A model generated the notes under the pieces. The model did not search any database. It was not told the origin of the DNA and worked only from the letters and a program-made list of their open reading frames with translations. The position numbers were made by a program, and so were the translations under genes. Shown here in pieces: positions 34,807 to 47,044 of a stretch of 64,000 nucleotides of DNA (positions within the stretch are counted from its first letter, which is position 1; every line of letters starts with the position of its first letter). Source of the stretch: Capra hircus. Its lineage: Eukaryota; Chordata; Mammalia; Artiodactyla; Bovidae. Where the stretch lies: the NCBI RefSeq assembly GCF_001704415.2, contig NC_030816.1:83578713-83642712 (forward strand). Direction: 5' to 3'.

Positions 34807-35189
34807 ATGATGTACTAGAGCAGGTCGGGGAGTTCGGCTGGTTCCAGAAGCAAACCTTCCTGATCCTATGCCTGCTCTCAGCCGCCTTTGCCCCCATCTA
34901 CGTGGGCATTGTCTTCCTGGCCTTCACCCCGGACCACCGCTGCCGGAGCCCCGGGGTGACGGAGCTGAGCCGGCGATGCGGCTGGAGCCTGGCGGAGGAG
35001 CTCAACTACACGGTGCCGGGCCCGGGGCCCGAGGGCCAGTGCCTCCGCTACGAGGTGGACTGGAACCAGAGCGCCCTTAGCTGCCTGGACCCGCTGGCAG
35101 GCCTGGCCGCCAATGGCAGCGCCCTGCCCCTGGGCCCCTGCACTCAGGGCTGGGTGTATGACACGCCCGGCTCCTCCATCGTGACCGAG
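34794..35189 (+). CDS. SLC22A1: SLC22A1 exon 1 (N-terminus, TM1, glycosylated loop)
   Basis: Residues 1-132, phase 0 end, donor gtaaga. The start at 34,794 gives MLTVDDVLEQVGEFGWFQKQ, the family N-terminus. The in-frame GTG at 34,776 is not used by homology. TM1 spans about residues 21-43. The large extracellular loop has three N-glycosylation sequons (N71, N91, N107) and six cysteines (C50 to C116). Arg61, the equivalent of a human pharmacogenetic site, is present. The loop appears about five residues shorter than in human. It ends SSIVTE. Confidence 0.96.
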
Positions 35190-35664
35190 GTAAGAGCGGG
35201 CCTTCGCTGCGGGGATAATGATGCGGGTTTCAGGGCAGAGAGGAAACATGATGGATCCTACAGGCTTCGACCCCACATCAGCAAAGAGGCAGCGGGGTCG
35301 TGCTCTCTGAACTCCGGCGCATCAGACTCCGTCCCGGGCACTGCTGTTCCTCCCTTGTTCAATCCTCTGCACACCTGGGTGTTAGAGGAGGGAACTGGGG
35401 CTCGGAAACACCATCGCCTGCCAGGCTGAGCTGGACTGCTTGGATGGGGGGCCCCCGAGGAGACTGGCTCCCTCAGCCTTCTGCCCCACTGGCTTCTCCA
35501 CAGGCCTGCAGAATCCACCTGGGGGCCAGCGGCCCCACCATCAGAGATGCCAGGCCCCGTCCCTCCGTTCACAAGCCGTGGGCATGTGGCAGCTTAATGC
35601 TGGTCTCTGCGGCGGTGTGGAAGCTGCCCTGGAGTCCGACTGAGCCCCAGCCATGCCCCAAGTT

Positions 35665-35770
35665 GGCTGAGTGTCGCTGTGTAGGTTACTCAGCCTCTCT
35701 GAGCCTCAGTTCCCTCATCAGTCAACCAGCGATGACAATGCCCTGCTTCCTAGGGGTCAGCCGAGGACAG
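35665..35770 (+). repeat. MIR element
   Basis: GTTACTCAGCCTCTCTGAGC, then CTCAGTTCCCTCATCAGTC, is the conserved core of the mammalian MIR SINE. It lies in SLC22A1 intron 1. Confidence 0.75.
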
Positions 35771-36067
35771 CGAAGGTGCTGATCAGACAATCCAGAAGAG
35801 TGGCCGGGTCAGCACTCCTGGGTGTCCAGCACCCAGCTGCACCGGGTATCCCCTCCATGGCCCACAGGAGAGCAGGATGGTGGCAGAGCGCTTGCCTGGA
35901 TAGGTTAATGGGTTATCTGAGCGTTTGCTTTGAGAATATCTTACCGAGAAGCCAGCAGATTTCTTTCCTTCATGGGCCCTTTGGAAAGTGCTATGCTGTG
36001 TCAAGCATGGGCACTTGGAAACTGACCTCAAGGTCGCTTGGTGAAGTCACAGGAGACATTTAGACAC

Positions 36068-36268
36068 ATTAGTTGCTCAGTCATGTCCGATTGTTTGCAA
36101 CCCCACGAACTGTAGCCTGCGAGGCTCCTCTGTCCATGGGATTCTCCAGGCCAGAATACTGGAGTGGGTAGCCATTTCCTTCTCCAGGGGATCGTCCGAC
36201 CCAGGGATCGAACCTGGGTCTCCTGCATTGCAGGCAGATTCTTTACCATCTGAGCCACCAGGGAAGCC
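36068..36268 (-). repeat. Bov-tA-type SINE, reverse
   Basis: Minus-strand copy, from AGTTGCTCAGTCATGTCCGA to GAGCCACCAGGGAAGCC, in SLC22A1 intron 1. Confidence 0.93.
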
Positions 36269-36894
36269 ATTTGGTGAAGCCACAGACCAGAACTACGTAG
36301 AGTCTGTCTGTTAGCAAACTGCTCACCTGAAACAAGGTAGCTGAGTGGCCTGAGCAGCACACGTCCAGCTGGAGAAAAGCACCGTGTCCACTCCTCCGGC
36401 CCCACGGCCCGCTGTCTTAGGGGCCGGGGAGCAGGTGTGGGTGCCCTTGCGCAGACAGCCAGTCTCCAAGGCGTCTCCAATCGCAGATGTCCAGGTAGAG
36501 GACTCGCCTCCCAGGGATGCTGAACTGGCCACTCTTCTTGCTGGGAATCTAGAAACAGACCCAGACGGGGATGTATTGTTCTCTGTGGCTGAGGCACACT
36601 CTGCTTGGAAAGGATCAGCTAGATGCATGAATTCATCCATTCACCCCTCCATCTATTTCCTCAGTAACCATGTCCTGAGCTTTTCCTCTGTTCTGGCACT
36701 GGGTATGATGCCAGGAGGGACACAGAAGAAGCCCGTGAGGTTCAAGGAGTTTGCAGTCTCCAGGGAGTGAGGGAGGGGTGGTGGCCGTGAGAATAAGATC
36801 AGTGTCTCAGACAAGGAGGGGGACCTTAGCGTTCAGCTGGCTGCTGGGGTCTTCCCGCGGGAGGCGGCAGACTTTCTGCACTGGAGCGTAGCTG

Positions 36895-37175
36895 ATTTCA
36901 GTGCTGTGTCAGTTTCAGGCAAGGTGATTCAGCTATGCCGTCCCAGGCTAAGCCGCTTCAGTCGTGTCTGACTCTTTGCGACCCCATGGACTGCAGCCCG
37001 CCAGGCTCCTCTCTGTCCGTGGGATTCTCCAGGCAAGAACACTGGAGTGGGTTACTGTGCCACCTCCCTGACTCAGTTATATACACATAGACATCTATTT
37101 TTCTCAGATTCGTTTCCCTTCTAGGTTATTACAAAATATCAGGTATTCCCTGTGCTACACAGTACGTCCTTAGGA
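36895..37175 (-). repeat. Ruminant L1 3' UTR piece with nested partial SINE
   Basis: GTCAGTTTCAGGCAAGGTG before and CTAGGTTATTACAAAATATC after belong to an antisense L1 3' end. A partial minus-strand Bov-tA SINE (about 36,948-37,065) is inserted within it. Confidence 0.75.
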
Positions 37176-39261
37176 CCGAGTGTTTGAATGGGGCCTAGGG
37201 TGGTATTTTGAGCTGCTAGGAGAGCAAACAGGGTGCATCAGGGAATGTGAACTGAAGCTCAGGGGAGAGGGGGCAGGGACCACGTTCAGGGAGCAATAGT
37301 TGTTGAATTGACTGGAATTCAGTAGAGGAGTCATGAACAGAATGGTGGTGGCTCAGCTTTGGGCCAGAGTGCTGAGATCTTACAGCAGGTCACCAGATAA
37401 AATGCTGGACGCCCATTTAATTTGAATTTTGGGTAAACAACGAATATTTATTTAGGATAATTAGGTCCCAGATATTGCATAACATTTGATACTGACAGCT
37501 GAGGCTGGGGATTCAGATACTGCTGAGGACACGATTGCACTAAAAAAAAAGTGTTGTTTATCTGAAATTCCAGTTCGGAGGGGCACCCCATATTTTTTTT
37601 GCTCTAAAACTGGCAACCCTACCTTTGTGCCAAGTGGCAGTTCGGGCAGAGGAAGAAGACAGTCCTCACGGGACTTGGGAATGGTCCAGGCGCTGGTGGG
37701 GAGTGGGGGTGACGCTCCCCAGAGGTGGGGAGAGCTTGAAGAGGCCGACATGGACCCTGGCAGGGCTGTCAGTCAACGCGGCTGCCACGGGTCAAAAAGA
37801 AGGATCGATTTTAGAGACACAGACCTGGCAGGGGTTGGGGAGGAGGAGGGGCCCGATTTGCCAGAGGGTCCTGGCCGGGGAGGCAGGGCGGCTGAGACCC
37901 TGAACAGTGAGGCTGGGACACAGGGAAGTAGCAGGTCATGCATGTGGGGCGCCTGGGCTGGGCGGGGGCCTAGGGAGGGGACATAGCCCCGACTGGCTGA
38001 TGGTGGGACCCGCGCACTCTGGGGAGGGCTGGGGGAGACGGTTTGGGGTTGTGGCTAGGGCTCAGCTGGGGGCACACTAGTGTACTGGGGGTGGGACCCA
38101 GCTGGAGGTGATGCAGGCGATGAGACGCGGGGCCTCAGGAGTGGAGGACTGCTTCTCCTGGGCGGAACGCGCCTCCTCTGACTCACCCTTCCCACTGCTT
38201 CACAACAACTTTTGCCTCCTCCCCTTAGCCTAAGCTGAAGCTTATTTGGGGGAGAACCCTCCCTAGTTACTCATTTCTGCAGAAATAATCTTTAACATGA
38301 CCTTGCCTTGGACGTTGGAATTGGCTGAAGGAAAGACGATGAGCTGACCTCTTTGAACACCCAGCTCCCCGTCCCTCCCTACCCTGAGGGCAGAGGTCAG
38401 GGTCCATTTGGGGCAGGAAGGTGCTGGTTTCCCAACTCACCTGATCCCTGGGATCACCTGGATTCCAACCCATGATCTGCTGAGACAGAACCCACGGGAA
38501 CCTGGATTCTAACGAGGACGCTGGGTGACTCTGTGCCCTGTGAGCTTGGCCAGCCTGCTGCTCTATGGGTCACGTCCACCATACAGCCTGGCCCCGGAGA
38601 AATCCCCAGTGAAGTCCCAGCAGGGAGAGGGACCCGATCCAGGAGACCCCACCCTACCCCGTGTGCCCCCTGTACAAACCCAAGGCTTTCTGTCTTCCTA
38701 GGGGCACAGAGGGGCCCCAGGGACAGTGGCTGGGTCTGGGATCACAGAGGGCAGGCAGGTGCCTGCAGACAGAGCCCCTAGGCATAGCTGGGGGCAGAGT
38801 TCTTAAGGGAGGCGGTGTCAGTAGGGAAGGCCAGGCCCCCTTCCTCCAGTTCCATGAGCTCCCAGGCTTCTGCACGCCCCCAGAGCAGAATGGCACACAG
38901 GGCATCTCAGGGAGGGTGGCAGAGACAGGGAGGGTGGCAGAGACGTCTTACAAAGATGCTGATTGCAAAGAGTAGAAGAAACACCCCCAAACCATTGCCC
39001 TGTGGCTTTGAGGGCATCTAGTACACACAGAACATCATTCTGGGTGACATAGGTGGAGGCTCCAGAGAGGCCGCTGGAGAGGCTGACCTGGGCCAGCGAG
39101 ATAGCAACTCCCAGGAGCGGCCTCCCCTGAGTTCCACTGACAGGGCCCAGGGCCACAGACAAACCAAACAGCAGCAGGAGAAACTCCCCAGGGCGGTGTG
39201 CTTCCAGCTGAATTTTCAAGGGAATAAACACCTGGAGTGAGAGTTGGACCATAAAGAAAGC

Positions 39262-39662
39262 CGAGCACCAAAAAACTGATGTTTTTGAACTGTGGTGTTG
39301 GAGAAGACTCTTGAGAGTCCCGTGGGCTGCAAGGAGATCCAACCAGTCCATCCTAAAGGACATCAGCCCTGAATATTCATTGGAAGGACTGATGCTGAAG
39401 CTGAAACTCCAATCCTTCGGCCACCTGATGAGAAGAGCCGACTCACTGGAAAAGACCCTGATGCTGGGAAAGACTGAAGGCAGGAGGAGAAGGGGGTGAC
39501 AGAGGATGAGATGGTTTGATGGCATCACGGACTTGATGGCATCATTGACTCGATGGATATAAATTTGAGCAAATCCCAGGAGATAGTAAAGGACAGGGAA
39601 GGCTGGCATGCTGCAGTCCCTGGAGTTGCAGAATCAGACATGCCTGAGCGACTGAACAACAA
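39262..39662 (+). repeat. ART2/Bov-A-like SINE
   Basis: A roughly 400-bp forward element: TGGTGTTGGAGAAGACTCTT, CATTGGAAGGACTGATGCTG and GAAAAGACCCTGATGCTGGG, then GATGGCATC repeats, ending TGAGCGACTGAACAAC. It lies in SLC22A1 intron 1, in opposite orientation to the copy at 40,200-40,605. Confidence 0.9.
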
Positions 39663-40199
39663 AAAGTAAAGCCTCCATTTAAAAAGTTAAATGGTTCAGT
39701 ATTTACTAAACCACGGGCACATGGTTTCTCCCGCAGTGCCCACAGTGGCTTCACGAAGGTGATAGGAGCAGCTCCACACATGCCTTCCAGACAGGAGACC
39801 GAGGCCCCCCTGCTTCCTGCCCCTCTGTGCTCCAAGTGGGGATGCTTCTGCACTCGGGCCTCCCAGAGCACCCAGGCCTGCTGGCATCACCACGCATGTG
39901 CCAAGCACGGAGGGGCGATCCCTGGACCTCACTCCCAACAAAGACCAGGCAGATTGGCCCCTGTCTTTGCCTCTGTCCTTCTGCCCTGGTTCCTCCCAGG
40001 CACATGGGACCCTCTGCATCTCCTGCCACTTCTGGGCTCCCCTATCCCCGGCATGCAAGGCTGCACAGGGCTGCTCCCCAGATGCCCCCACCAGCTGGCC
40101 TCTGAGTCTTTGGTAAGAAATTCTCACGTTGATACAGTTCCATCAGTCATGACAAATTTACACAATTATTGGGTAGAATTTATGGAATAAAACATGTGA

Positions 40200-40605
40200 T
40201 TCAGTTCAGTTCAGTCACTCAGTCATGTCCAGCTCTTTGCGACCCCATGGACTGCAGCACGCCAGGCCTCCCTGTCCATCAGCAATTCCTGGACCTTACT
40301 CAAACTCATGTCTATCGAGTCGGTGATGCCATCCAGCCATCTCATCCTCTATTGTCCTTTCTCCTCCTGCCCACAATCCCTCCCAGCATCAGGGTCTTTT
40401 CCAATGACTCAGTTATTCGCATCAGGTGGCCTAAGTATTGGAGTTTCAGCTTCAGCATCAATCCTTCTCAGGAATACTGAGGATTGATTTCCTTTAGGAT
40501 GGACTGGTTGGATCTCCTTGCAGTCCAAGGGACTTTCAAGAGTCTTCTCCAACACCACAGTTCAAAGCATCAATTCTTTGGCGCTCAGCTTTCTTAATTA
40601 AGGGT
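40200..40605 (-). repeat. ART2/Bov-A-like SINE, reverse
   Basis: It starts TTCAGTTCAGTTCAGTCACT and runs through CAGCATCAGGGTCTTTTCC to TTCTTTGGCGCTCAGC. It is the same family as 39,262-39,662 in inverted orientation, about 540 bp away. Confidence 0.92.
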
Positions 40606-40986
40606 TTTTACCAGTTCTGGGAAACACGTCATATTTATTCTACATAATTTTTGTTTTTGGATAATTACTTTGCTGTATTTCCTTTAGAAACCTTACCACT
40701 TGGCCACCCTGTCCTTTGAAAACTATCAGGGGTACCTGACAACAGACTCTTTAATTAGTATATATTGAGGGTAAACCCAAGATAAAGATATCAGGCATAT
40801 AATGACACTGCCTGAGATTCCTCAGAAACCTTGCATTTGTCTTATGAAAATGTGGTGAAAGGAAAGACTGAGGGGCCCCGGGATCCCACATTTTTGCATA
40901 GTGTGTTGACATTTTCTGCAGGGAAAATGGTAGGCGTAGTTTAACTTACAAACGGTCTTTTGTGTCTTGGTCCTTCCGACCCGCAG

Positions 40987-41090
40987 TTTAACCTGGTGTG
41001 TGATGACTCTTGGAAGGTGGACCTCTTTCAGTCCTGTGTGAACTTGGGCTTCTTCCTGGGCTCTCTGGGAGTCGGCTACATCGCAGACAG
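40987..41090 (+). CDS. SLC22A1: SLC22A1 exon 2 (TM2)
   Basis: Residues 133-166 plus two bases of 167. The acceptor is cgacccgcag and the donor gtatgt. It encodes FNLVCDDSWKVDLFQSC and the second membrane span, ending GVGYIAD, the start of the MFS GxxYxADRxGRK motif that continues in exon 3. The length of 104 bp matches mammalian SLC22A1 exon 2. Confidence 0.96.
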
Positions 41091-41689
41091 GTATGTAAAG
41101 GCGGATCCGACCAAGCACAGCGCCAGCACCGTGGGGAGAAGGGACTTCAGCGGCCGGAGGTGGGAGAAGTGGCCAGAGGGAATCTTCGCAGAACTTGAGA
41201 CCCGACATGGTAGGGAGTGAGGGACGATGTGGGGCAAGACAATGGGAGGAAACTGGGGACTTAGGGGGGACTTCAGAGGTTGAGACCGCAGGCAGGTTGT
41301 GTAGCTGGGATGCAGGGCTCAGAGGAAGGGGGCAGAAAGCCAAGGATTATGCTTCTGGCAGGTGGGTGGAGGGGGGCAGGGCCATTTTTTGAGACAGAGA
41401 GGGTTAAGAATATCCTCCACTGCGTTTCAGAGCAGCATGTGAGACAGAGAAGAGTGCCAAGGAGACAGTTGGATACATAAGGCTCAGGCTGGAGTTAAAT
41501 ATTTGGGATTTGCCACCAGTAACTGGTATTTAAAGCGATAAACCAGGTTTGAGATAAGCTAGAAGAGGGTATGCAGAGACAAGTTCAACATGTAGAAGCT
41601 GGTGAGCAAGGACAGTGTCAGCGGGAGGTTGGAAATGAGAGATGAGGAAGTGGATTTTTGTGTGTGGACAGCTCTTTTTCCCCCCGTGG

Positions 41690-43005
41690 TATTTCCCTAA
41701 AGCGTGTTAATCATCTTTGCATGTGGGAAGTAGGTAGAGTGAATGGTTCCGTCACTAATATTTTTAGTATTTATCTATTTATGTATCTATTTGCAGGAGT
41801 AGATAATTGTCATTAGAAGCTATATTTGTTTTGTTTCTTAAATCTTGCGTGTGAGTGAGGTCACATGGTATTCGTTTCTCTCTGACTGCTTTCACTTAGA
41901 GCTTTACCCTCCATGTCCATCTGCACTGTCACAAATACGTTCTTTCTTATGGCCGAGCACTACTCCATTGTCCACATATATATGATATTATATATAATAA
42001 TAATAATATAAACATAATATAATATAAATATATAATATATAATATATATACACATATCTTTATTCATTCAACTTCGATGGACACTTAGGTTGCTTCCATA
42101 TCAGTTCAGTTCAGTTCAGTCACTCAGTGGTGTCCAACTCTTTGTGACCCCATGGACCACAGCACGCCAGGCCTCCCTGTTCATCACCAACTCCTGGACT
42201 CCACCCAAACTCATGTCCATTGAGTCGGTGATGCCATCCAAGCATCTCATCCTCTGTCATTCCCTTCTCCTCCTGCCGTCAGTCTTTCCCAGCATCAGGG
42301 TCTTTTCAAATGAGTCAGTTCTTCACATCAGGTGGCCAAACAAAGTACTGGAGCTTCAGCTTCAGCATCAGTCCTTCCATGTATTGCTTATATTGGAATA
42401 TATTCCATATATTGCTTTCATATATTGGCAATTTAGCTAATACTGCAATAAACATGGGACTGCAGATGTCTTTTTGAATTAGGGTTTTTGTTTCCTTTGG
42501 AGAAATATTCAGACCTGAGATTGCCGGATTGCATGGTGGTTCCATGTTTAATTTTTTGAAGAACCTTCATCCTGTTGCTTCCGTTTTCCATGATGGCTGC
42601 CTCAGTTTCTATTCCCATCCACAGTGTCCTAAGCTCCCTTTTTTTCACATCCTTGCCGACACTTATTGTTTATTGTCTTTCTGATAATGGCCATTCTGAT
42701 AAGCATGAGGGGATATCTCATTGTAGTTTTTTTTAATGTTTTTTAAAAATTATTTTTAATTGGAGGACACTTGCTCTAGAATATCGTGTTGGCTTCTGCC
42801 ATACGCCAGTGTGAATGAACCATAAGCATACGCATGTCCCCTCTCTCTTGAACCTCCCCCCCTACCCCCACCTCACCCCAGCCCTCTAGGTTCTCACAGA
42901 GCGCTGATTGAGCTCCCTGTGTTTACAGCAACTTCCCTGCTCTGATTTGCATTTCCCTGATGACTAGGGATGTTGAGCATCTCTTCACATGTTTGTTGGC
43001 CCACT
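41690..43005 (-). repeat. L1 fragment with nested SINE and BovB tail
   Basis: Antisense L1: CACTTAGAGCTTTACCCTCC, GCAATAAACATGGGACTGC and CATCCTTGCCGACACTTATT are ORF2/3'-end sequence. It is interrupted by an AT-rich microsatellite (41,978-42,058), a minus-strand ART2-like SINE (42,100-42,382) and a BovB 3' tail (about 42,735-42,930, TTTTTAATTGGAGGACAC). It lies in SLC22A1 intron 2. Confidence 0.8.
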
Positions 43006-43471
43006 TTACTCACAAAAAAAAGAAAGGAAAAACACATTTCAATAATTATACTATTAGAATTGAATATTTCCCCAGAAAAACCTTATGAGCATTGATAAGG
43101 TTAACCATGTGGATGGGTGGGGACCTGATTTCTGGTGCACCCTGTTAAGTCTGTGAATAGTAATGCAATCTATTAAATACAAAGATAACGAGAGGGGATG
43201 AGTCTGAGGACTGGGTGGGTCACAGAGGGAGACCCTGGTCCTTGACTGAGAGTGGTCAGGATTCCTCTTCCGAGTGACTTCGTTAAACCTGCAAGAGTTG
43301 CCGGTCGCTGTCACGGAGTGGGGACCAGGTCAGGCTTGGAGAAGGGGCCGCGATGTGTGATGGACTGCACGATGCCGCAGAGAAACTGTCTTGTCTCCCA
43401 GTAGAGAGCCTGCTGTCCCTTCGTCCCTGTGAACACTCAACACTCACCTCACTGTCTGCTTGTCTCGGAAG

Positions 43472-43626
43472 GTTTGGCCGCAAAGTGTGCCTGTTGGCCA
43501 CCACCATCACCTGCGCCATCTCGGGCGTCCTGACGGCCGTGGCTCCAGACTACACGTCCCTGCTGCTTTTCCGCCTGCTGCAGGGGCTGGTCAGCAAGGG
43601 CAGCTGGACGGCTGGCTACACCCTGA
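43472..43626 (+). CDS. SLC22A1: SLC22A1 exon 3 (TM3-TM4)
   Basis: Residues 167-218 plus one base of 219. The acceptor is tctcggaag and the donor gtaagc. It completes ADRFGRK, then encodes two spans with FRLLQGLVSKGSW and AGYTL. The 155-bp length and phases fit the family. Confidence 0.96.
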
Positions 43627-44029
43627 GTAAGCATCTGCTGGCCCGAGGTTTCCAGCCGCTTTGAGAAGCCCGGGAGGTCAGACAGTGGGGTAGAATGGGA
43701 CGAAGCCGAATGTGCAGGCGGGTTTGTTTTGGAGGAAGCCTAGAGAAAGTGTGGCCTTGCTAGCTGTATTTGTGTTTGTGTGATTGGAACTGAGTGTGCC
43801 GTCAGAATGGCCTCTGTCTCTTTGTTTGAGAGACACTTATATAACCACTCATATGGGTCCTTGTTTCCATATCAACTAATCTGTTTGGGAAAAGGAGATC
43901 ACATGTGATGTGTTTACAGTGCTGGGGGTGTGTAGGGAGACAGGTGGGAGAGTATTTTAACATTTTAAATATAAACTAACCAGCCTCTTCCAAAAGAAAT
44001 ACAACAAACTCCACTAGTTTGAAGGACAC

Positions 44030-44232
44030 TCAAGAGTTAGGCTGCAGTCCATGGGGTTGCGAAGAGCCGGACACAACTGAGCGACTCCACTTTCACGCCT
44101 TGGAGAAGGAAATGGCAACCCACTCCAGGGTTCTTGCCTGGAGTCCCAGGGACGGCGGAGCCTGGTGGGCTGCCATCTATGGGATCGCACAGAGTCAGAC
44201 ACAACTGAAGCGACTTAGCAGCAGCAGCAGCA
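44030..44232 (+). repeat. Ruminant SINE with (AGC)n tail
   Basis: GGCTGCAGTCCATGGGGTTG, then GGAGAAGGAAATGGCAACCC to GACACAACTGAAGCGAC, followed by five AGC units. It lies in SLC22A1 intron 3. Confidence 0.88.
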
Positions 44233-44280
44233 GCAAGAGTGAGGGGAGAAGATACAAGAGGAAATAAAAGAAGCTCTTAT

Positions 44281-44485
44281 ACTTTGGCCGACTCATTGGA
44301 AAAGACCCTGATGCTGGGAAAGACAGAAGACAGCAGGAGATGGTTAGACAGCATCAGCCACGAATGGACATGAACCTGGGCAAACTCTGGGAGGTGGTGA
44401 GGGACAGGGAAGCCTGGTGTGCTGCTGTCCATGGGGTCTCAAAGAGTTGAACATCACTTGGCGATTGAACAAGCAAATCAAAAAA
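44281..44485 (+). repeat. ART2/Bov-A-like SINE fragment
   Basis: ACTCATTGGAAAAGACCCTG through ATGGACATGAACCTGGGC to GTCTCAAAGAGTTGAACATC. A forward 3' fragment in SLC22A1 intron 3. Confidence 0.87.
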
Positions 44486-45145
44486 GAGATAGACACAATG
44501 ATGAAAAAACTCAAGTGTAAAACAATGTAATTCTATATACTATTTTTTCCTTCAAGTTTTCTCTGAAGAGTAAGAATAGAAAATGAAAAATACTTCTGTA
44601 GAAGAAAGCATAATAGCCGCCTGTGTATCTCTCAGCCCATGGATGGCTGGATGGGTACATCAGACAGCATGAGGATGGCCCAGGTTTTTGCCAGGTCTTG
44701 CCATCTTTGAAAACGGTCTCTTATCGCTTGACGTTCTAAGAAATAGTTCACTAGGGCCAAAAAACCCCCATGTTCCTCCCCCAAGAAATCATGAACACAC
44801 TAGTTTAGTGAGTTCAGCACATATCAACTGCAACAGCCCAGCCATCTGGAGGCTGAACGTGCAGTATTTGGCACCTGGTGACAAGGATTAATTTAAGGTC
44901 AAATCTACACCCAAGTCTGATCAGCTGTGTGGTCCTGGGCATGTTCCATAATCTCTCTGTGCCTCAGGATCCTGCACGTGGGAACCGCGGTGCCGTGAGG
45001 TCGATGAAGGGCCCCAGGGGGAGTCCAGAGCCATGCCTGCCCCTTCTCCTCCCTGTGGTGTGGCTGTTGCCCTGTGGCAGGCACAGGGGAAGGGCCGGAG
45101 ATGCCGAGATAGATAAGGCCTCCCATCCTACTCTCAAGACACCAG

Positions 45146-45512
45146 TCAGTCCCAAAGGAAATCAACCCTGAATATTCATTGGAAAGCCTGTTGCTGAAGT
45201 GAAAGCTCCAATACTTTGGCCATCTGATGCAAAGAGTTGATTCATTGGAAAAGACCCTGATGCTGGGAAAGATGGAGTGCAGGAGGAGAAGGGGGTGAAA
45301 GGGGATGGGATCGTTGGATGGCATCACTGACTCAATGGACATGAGTTTGGGCAAACTCTTGGAGAGAGTGGAGGACAGACGAGCCTGGTGGGCTCTAGTC
45401 CATGGCTACCAACCAAACAGTGAAGTTGCTCAGTCATGTCCGATTCTTTGTGGCCCCATGGGCTACAAGCCAGTACAAAGAGTTGGAAACAGCTTAGCAA
45501 CTGAACAACAAC
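45146..45512 (+). repeat. ART2/Bov-A-like SINE followed by a fold-back SINE remnant
   Basis: 45,146-45,410 is a forward ART2-like element (CTGAATATTCATTGGAAAGC to GACATGAGTTTGGGC). 45,421-45,512 begins with a reversed SINE end (TTGCTCAGTCATGTCCGATT) and closes with its inverted copy (CAAAGAGTTGGAAACAGC), forming a short hairpin. Confidence 0.8.
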
Positions 45513-46590
45513 CTCTGTCAAGGAGCTCCCAGGCTAGAGAGAAAGGAAGACAGACCTGGAATGCTACCTGTCTGTGATGGAGTGTGTGCTGCCCTGGCTT
45601 GCCTCCTTCCCACGGCTCCCTGCCTTGCTTGGAGGTCCCATACTCCCTGGTCCTGCACCAGGGGCTCCCCTTCAGTCTGCGTGACCGACCCTTCCTCTTT
45701 TCCCAGCCCAGGACGTCTTCCTGCTCCACCCCCAAGCCTGCTCCTCCTGTGCCCCTCTCCCCAGCCCCCCATCTGCTTTCCTCTCGGAATACCTCCGGCA
45801 CCACAGCCCTCTCGCTCCTCTGCTGTTCCTGCTGGGCGCCCCCACCACGCTGGGCTCTGCTCCACGCTGGTCCACCCCCGGGGCGCCCACAGGCAGCAGC
45901 GCGGTGGGAGGGCCTTTAGCAGATGTAACATCGGGTCACCCCTGTGCTACAGTACCTCTGTGCCTCCCGCACTTGAAGCCAGTGTTCTCTGCAAGCCTAC
46001 AAGAACCCCCCAGGAGGGCGCACAGCCCCCATGACCCGACCTCACCCAGCGGTCACCCGGGCTGCTATCCCTCTGCCTGGAACTTGCTTTCCCATTCTGG
46101 GTTCTGTTAACTACTGCTCCTCCTGATGGCTCAAATTTCCTCCACGAGCTCTGCTCCACTGCTCTCTGAAAATCTGAGACCCCTGGAGACTCCCCCACCT
46201 TTCTGGCTATTTATGCTTTCTTCCCACATGGCCCGCATCATGCCAAGACCTGGGTGTGATGAACACAGTGTGTGTGTCTGGTCCACCACCTCTCATGAGG
46301 CTGTGAGGTTAGGAGGGCGGGACTGTGCCCACAGAGCTGGAGATGCATCTGAACACCTGTGACAGGGCCAGGTCCCTGGGGTGCACTCAAAGGTGTTGGT
46401 GTTAACAGCACTCCCTGGGGGGTCGTGGGAAATACTCCAGCTAATCCTGGAGCCAATGGGAGGAAGGTTCTGGGCAGGAGAGCCCCGTAGATGGAATACC
46501 GCACTGTGCAAAGGCGAGGGGAGCTGCAGATGGCAACTGGGGGATTTTAAAGTGGATGGGAGCCCGCAGGTGACATTTCTCCGGTTTCAG

Positions 46591-46759
46591 TCACAGAGTT
46601 CGTGGGCCTGGGCTATAGGCGGACGGTGGCGATCCTCTACCAGACGGCCTTCACCACTGGGCTTGTGCTGCTGTCCGGACTGGCCTACGTCCTCCCGCAC
46701 TGGCGCTGGCTGCAGCTGGCCGTCTCCCTGCCCATCTTTCTGCTCCTCTTCTGCTACTG
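46591..46759 (+). CDS. SLC22A1: SLC22A1 exon 4 (TM5-TM6)
   Basis: Residues 219-274 plus two bases of 275. The acceptor is ccggtttcag. It encodes TEFVGLGYRRTVAILYQ and two spans around LPHWRWLQLAVSLP. The donor is GTACTG, which lacks the usual G at +5 and is the weakest in the window. The 169-bp length and phase support it. Confidence 0.93.
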
Positions 46760-47044
46760 GTACTGTGTCCCCATGGGGACCCGTCTTCCCAACAGCCAGG
46801 GCAGTCCTACCCGCAGGCCCGGGGCTTCCAGCCACCCACGCCATCTGGGGTGCTCCGTCATGGGGTAGCCCTCATTCCCGGGGGGGAGCCACTCTCAGCC
46901 ACCCTTTAAAGAAACAAATTCACATCACCCAGAGAAAGGCCTGAGATGCTAAAAGTCGGACAAAAGTTCACCTAGCCACGAAGTAGGTGTCTGCTCTTGG
47001 ACGAGCCGGTGAAGGAGGAGATGAAGGAATGGAGCCATCTCTGG

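Noticed and set aside
46760..46868. In-frame extension of SLC22A1 exon 4 to the stop at 46,866
   Set aside because: The acceptor of exon 5 joins in phase to the donor at 46,760 and restores WFVPESPRW, so the extension is most likely intron.
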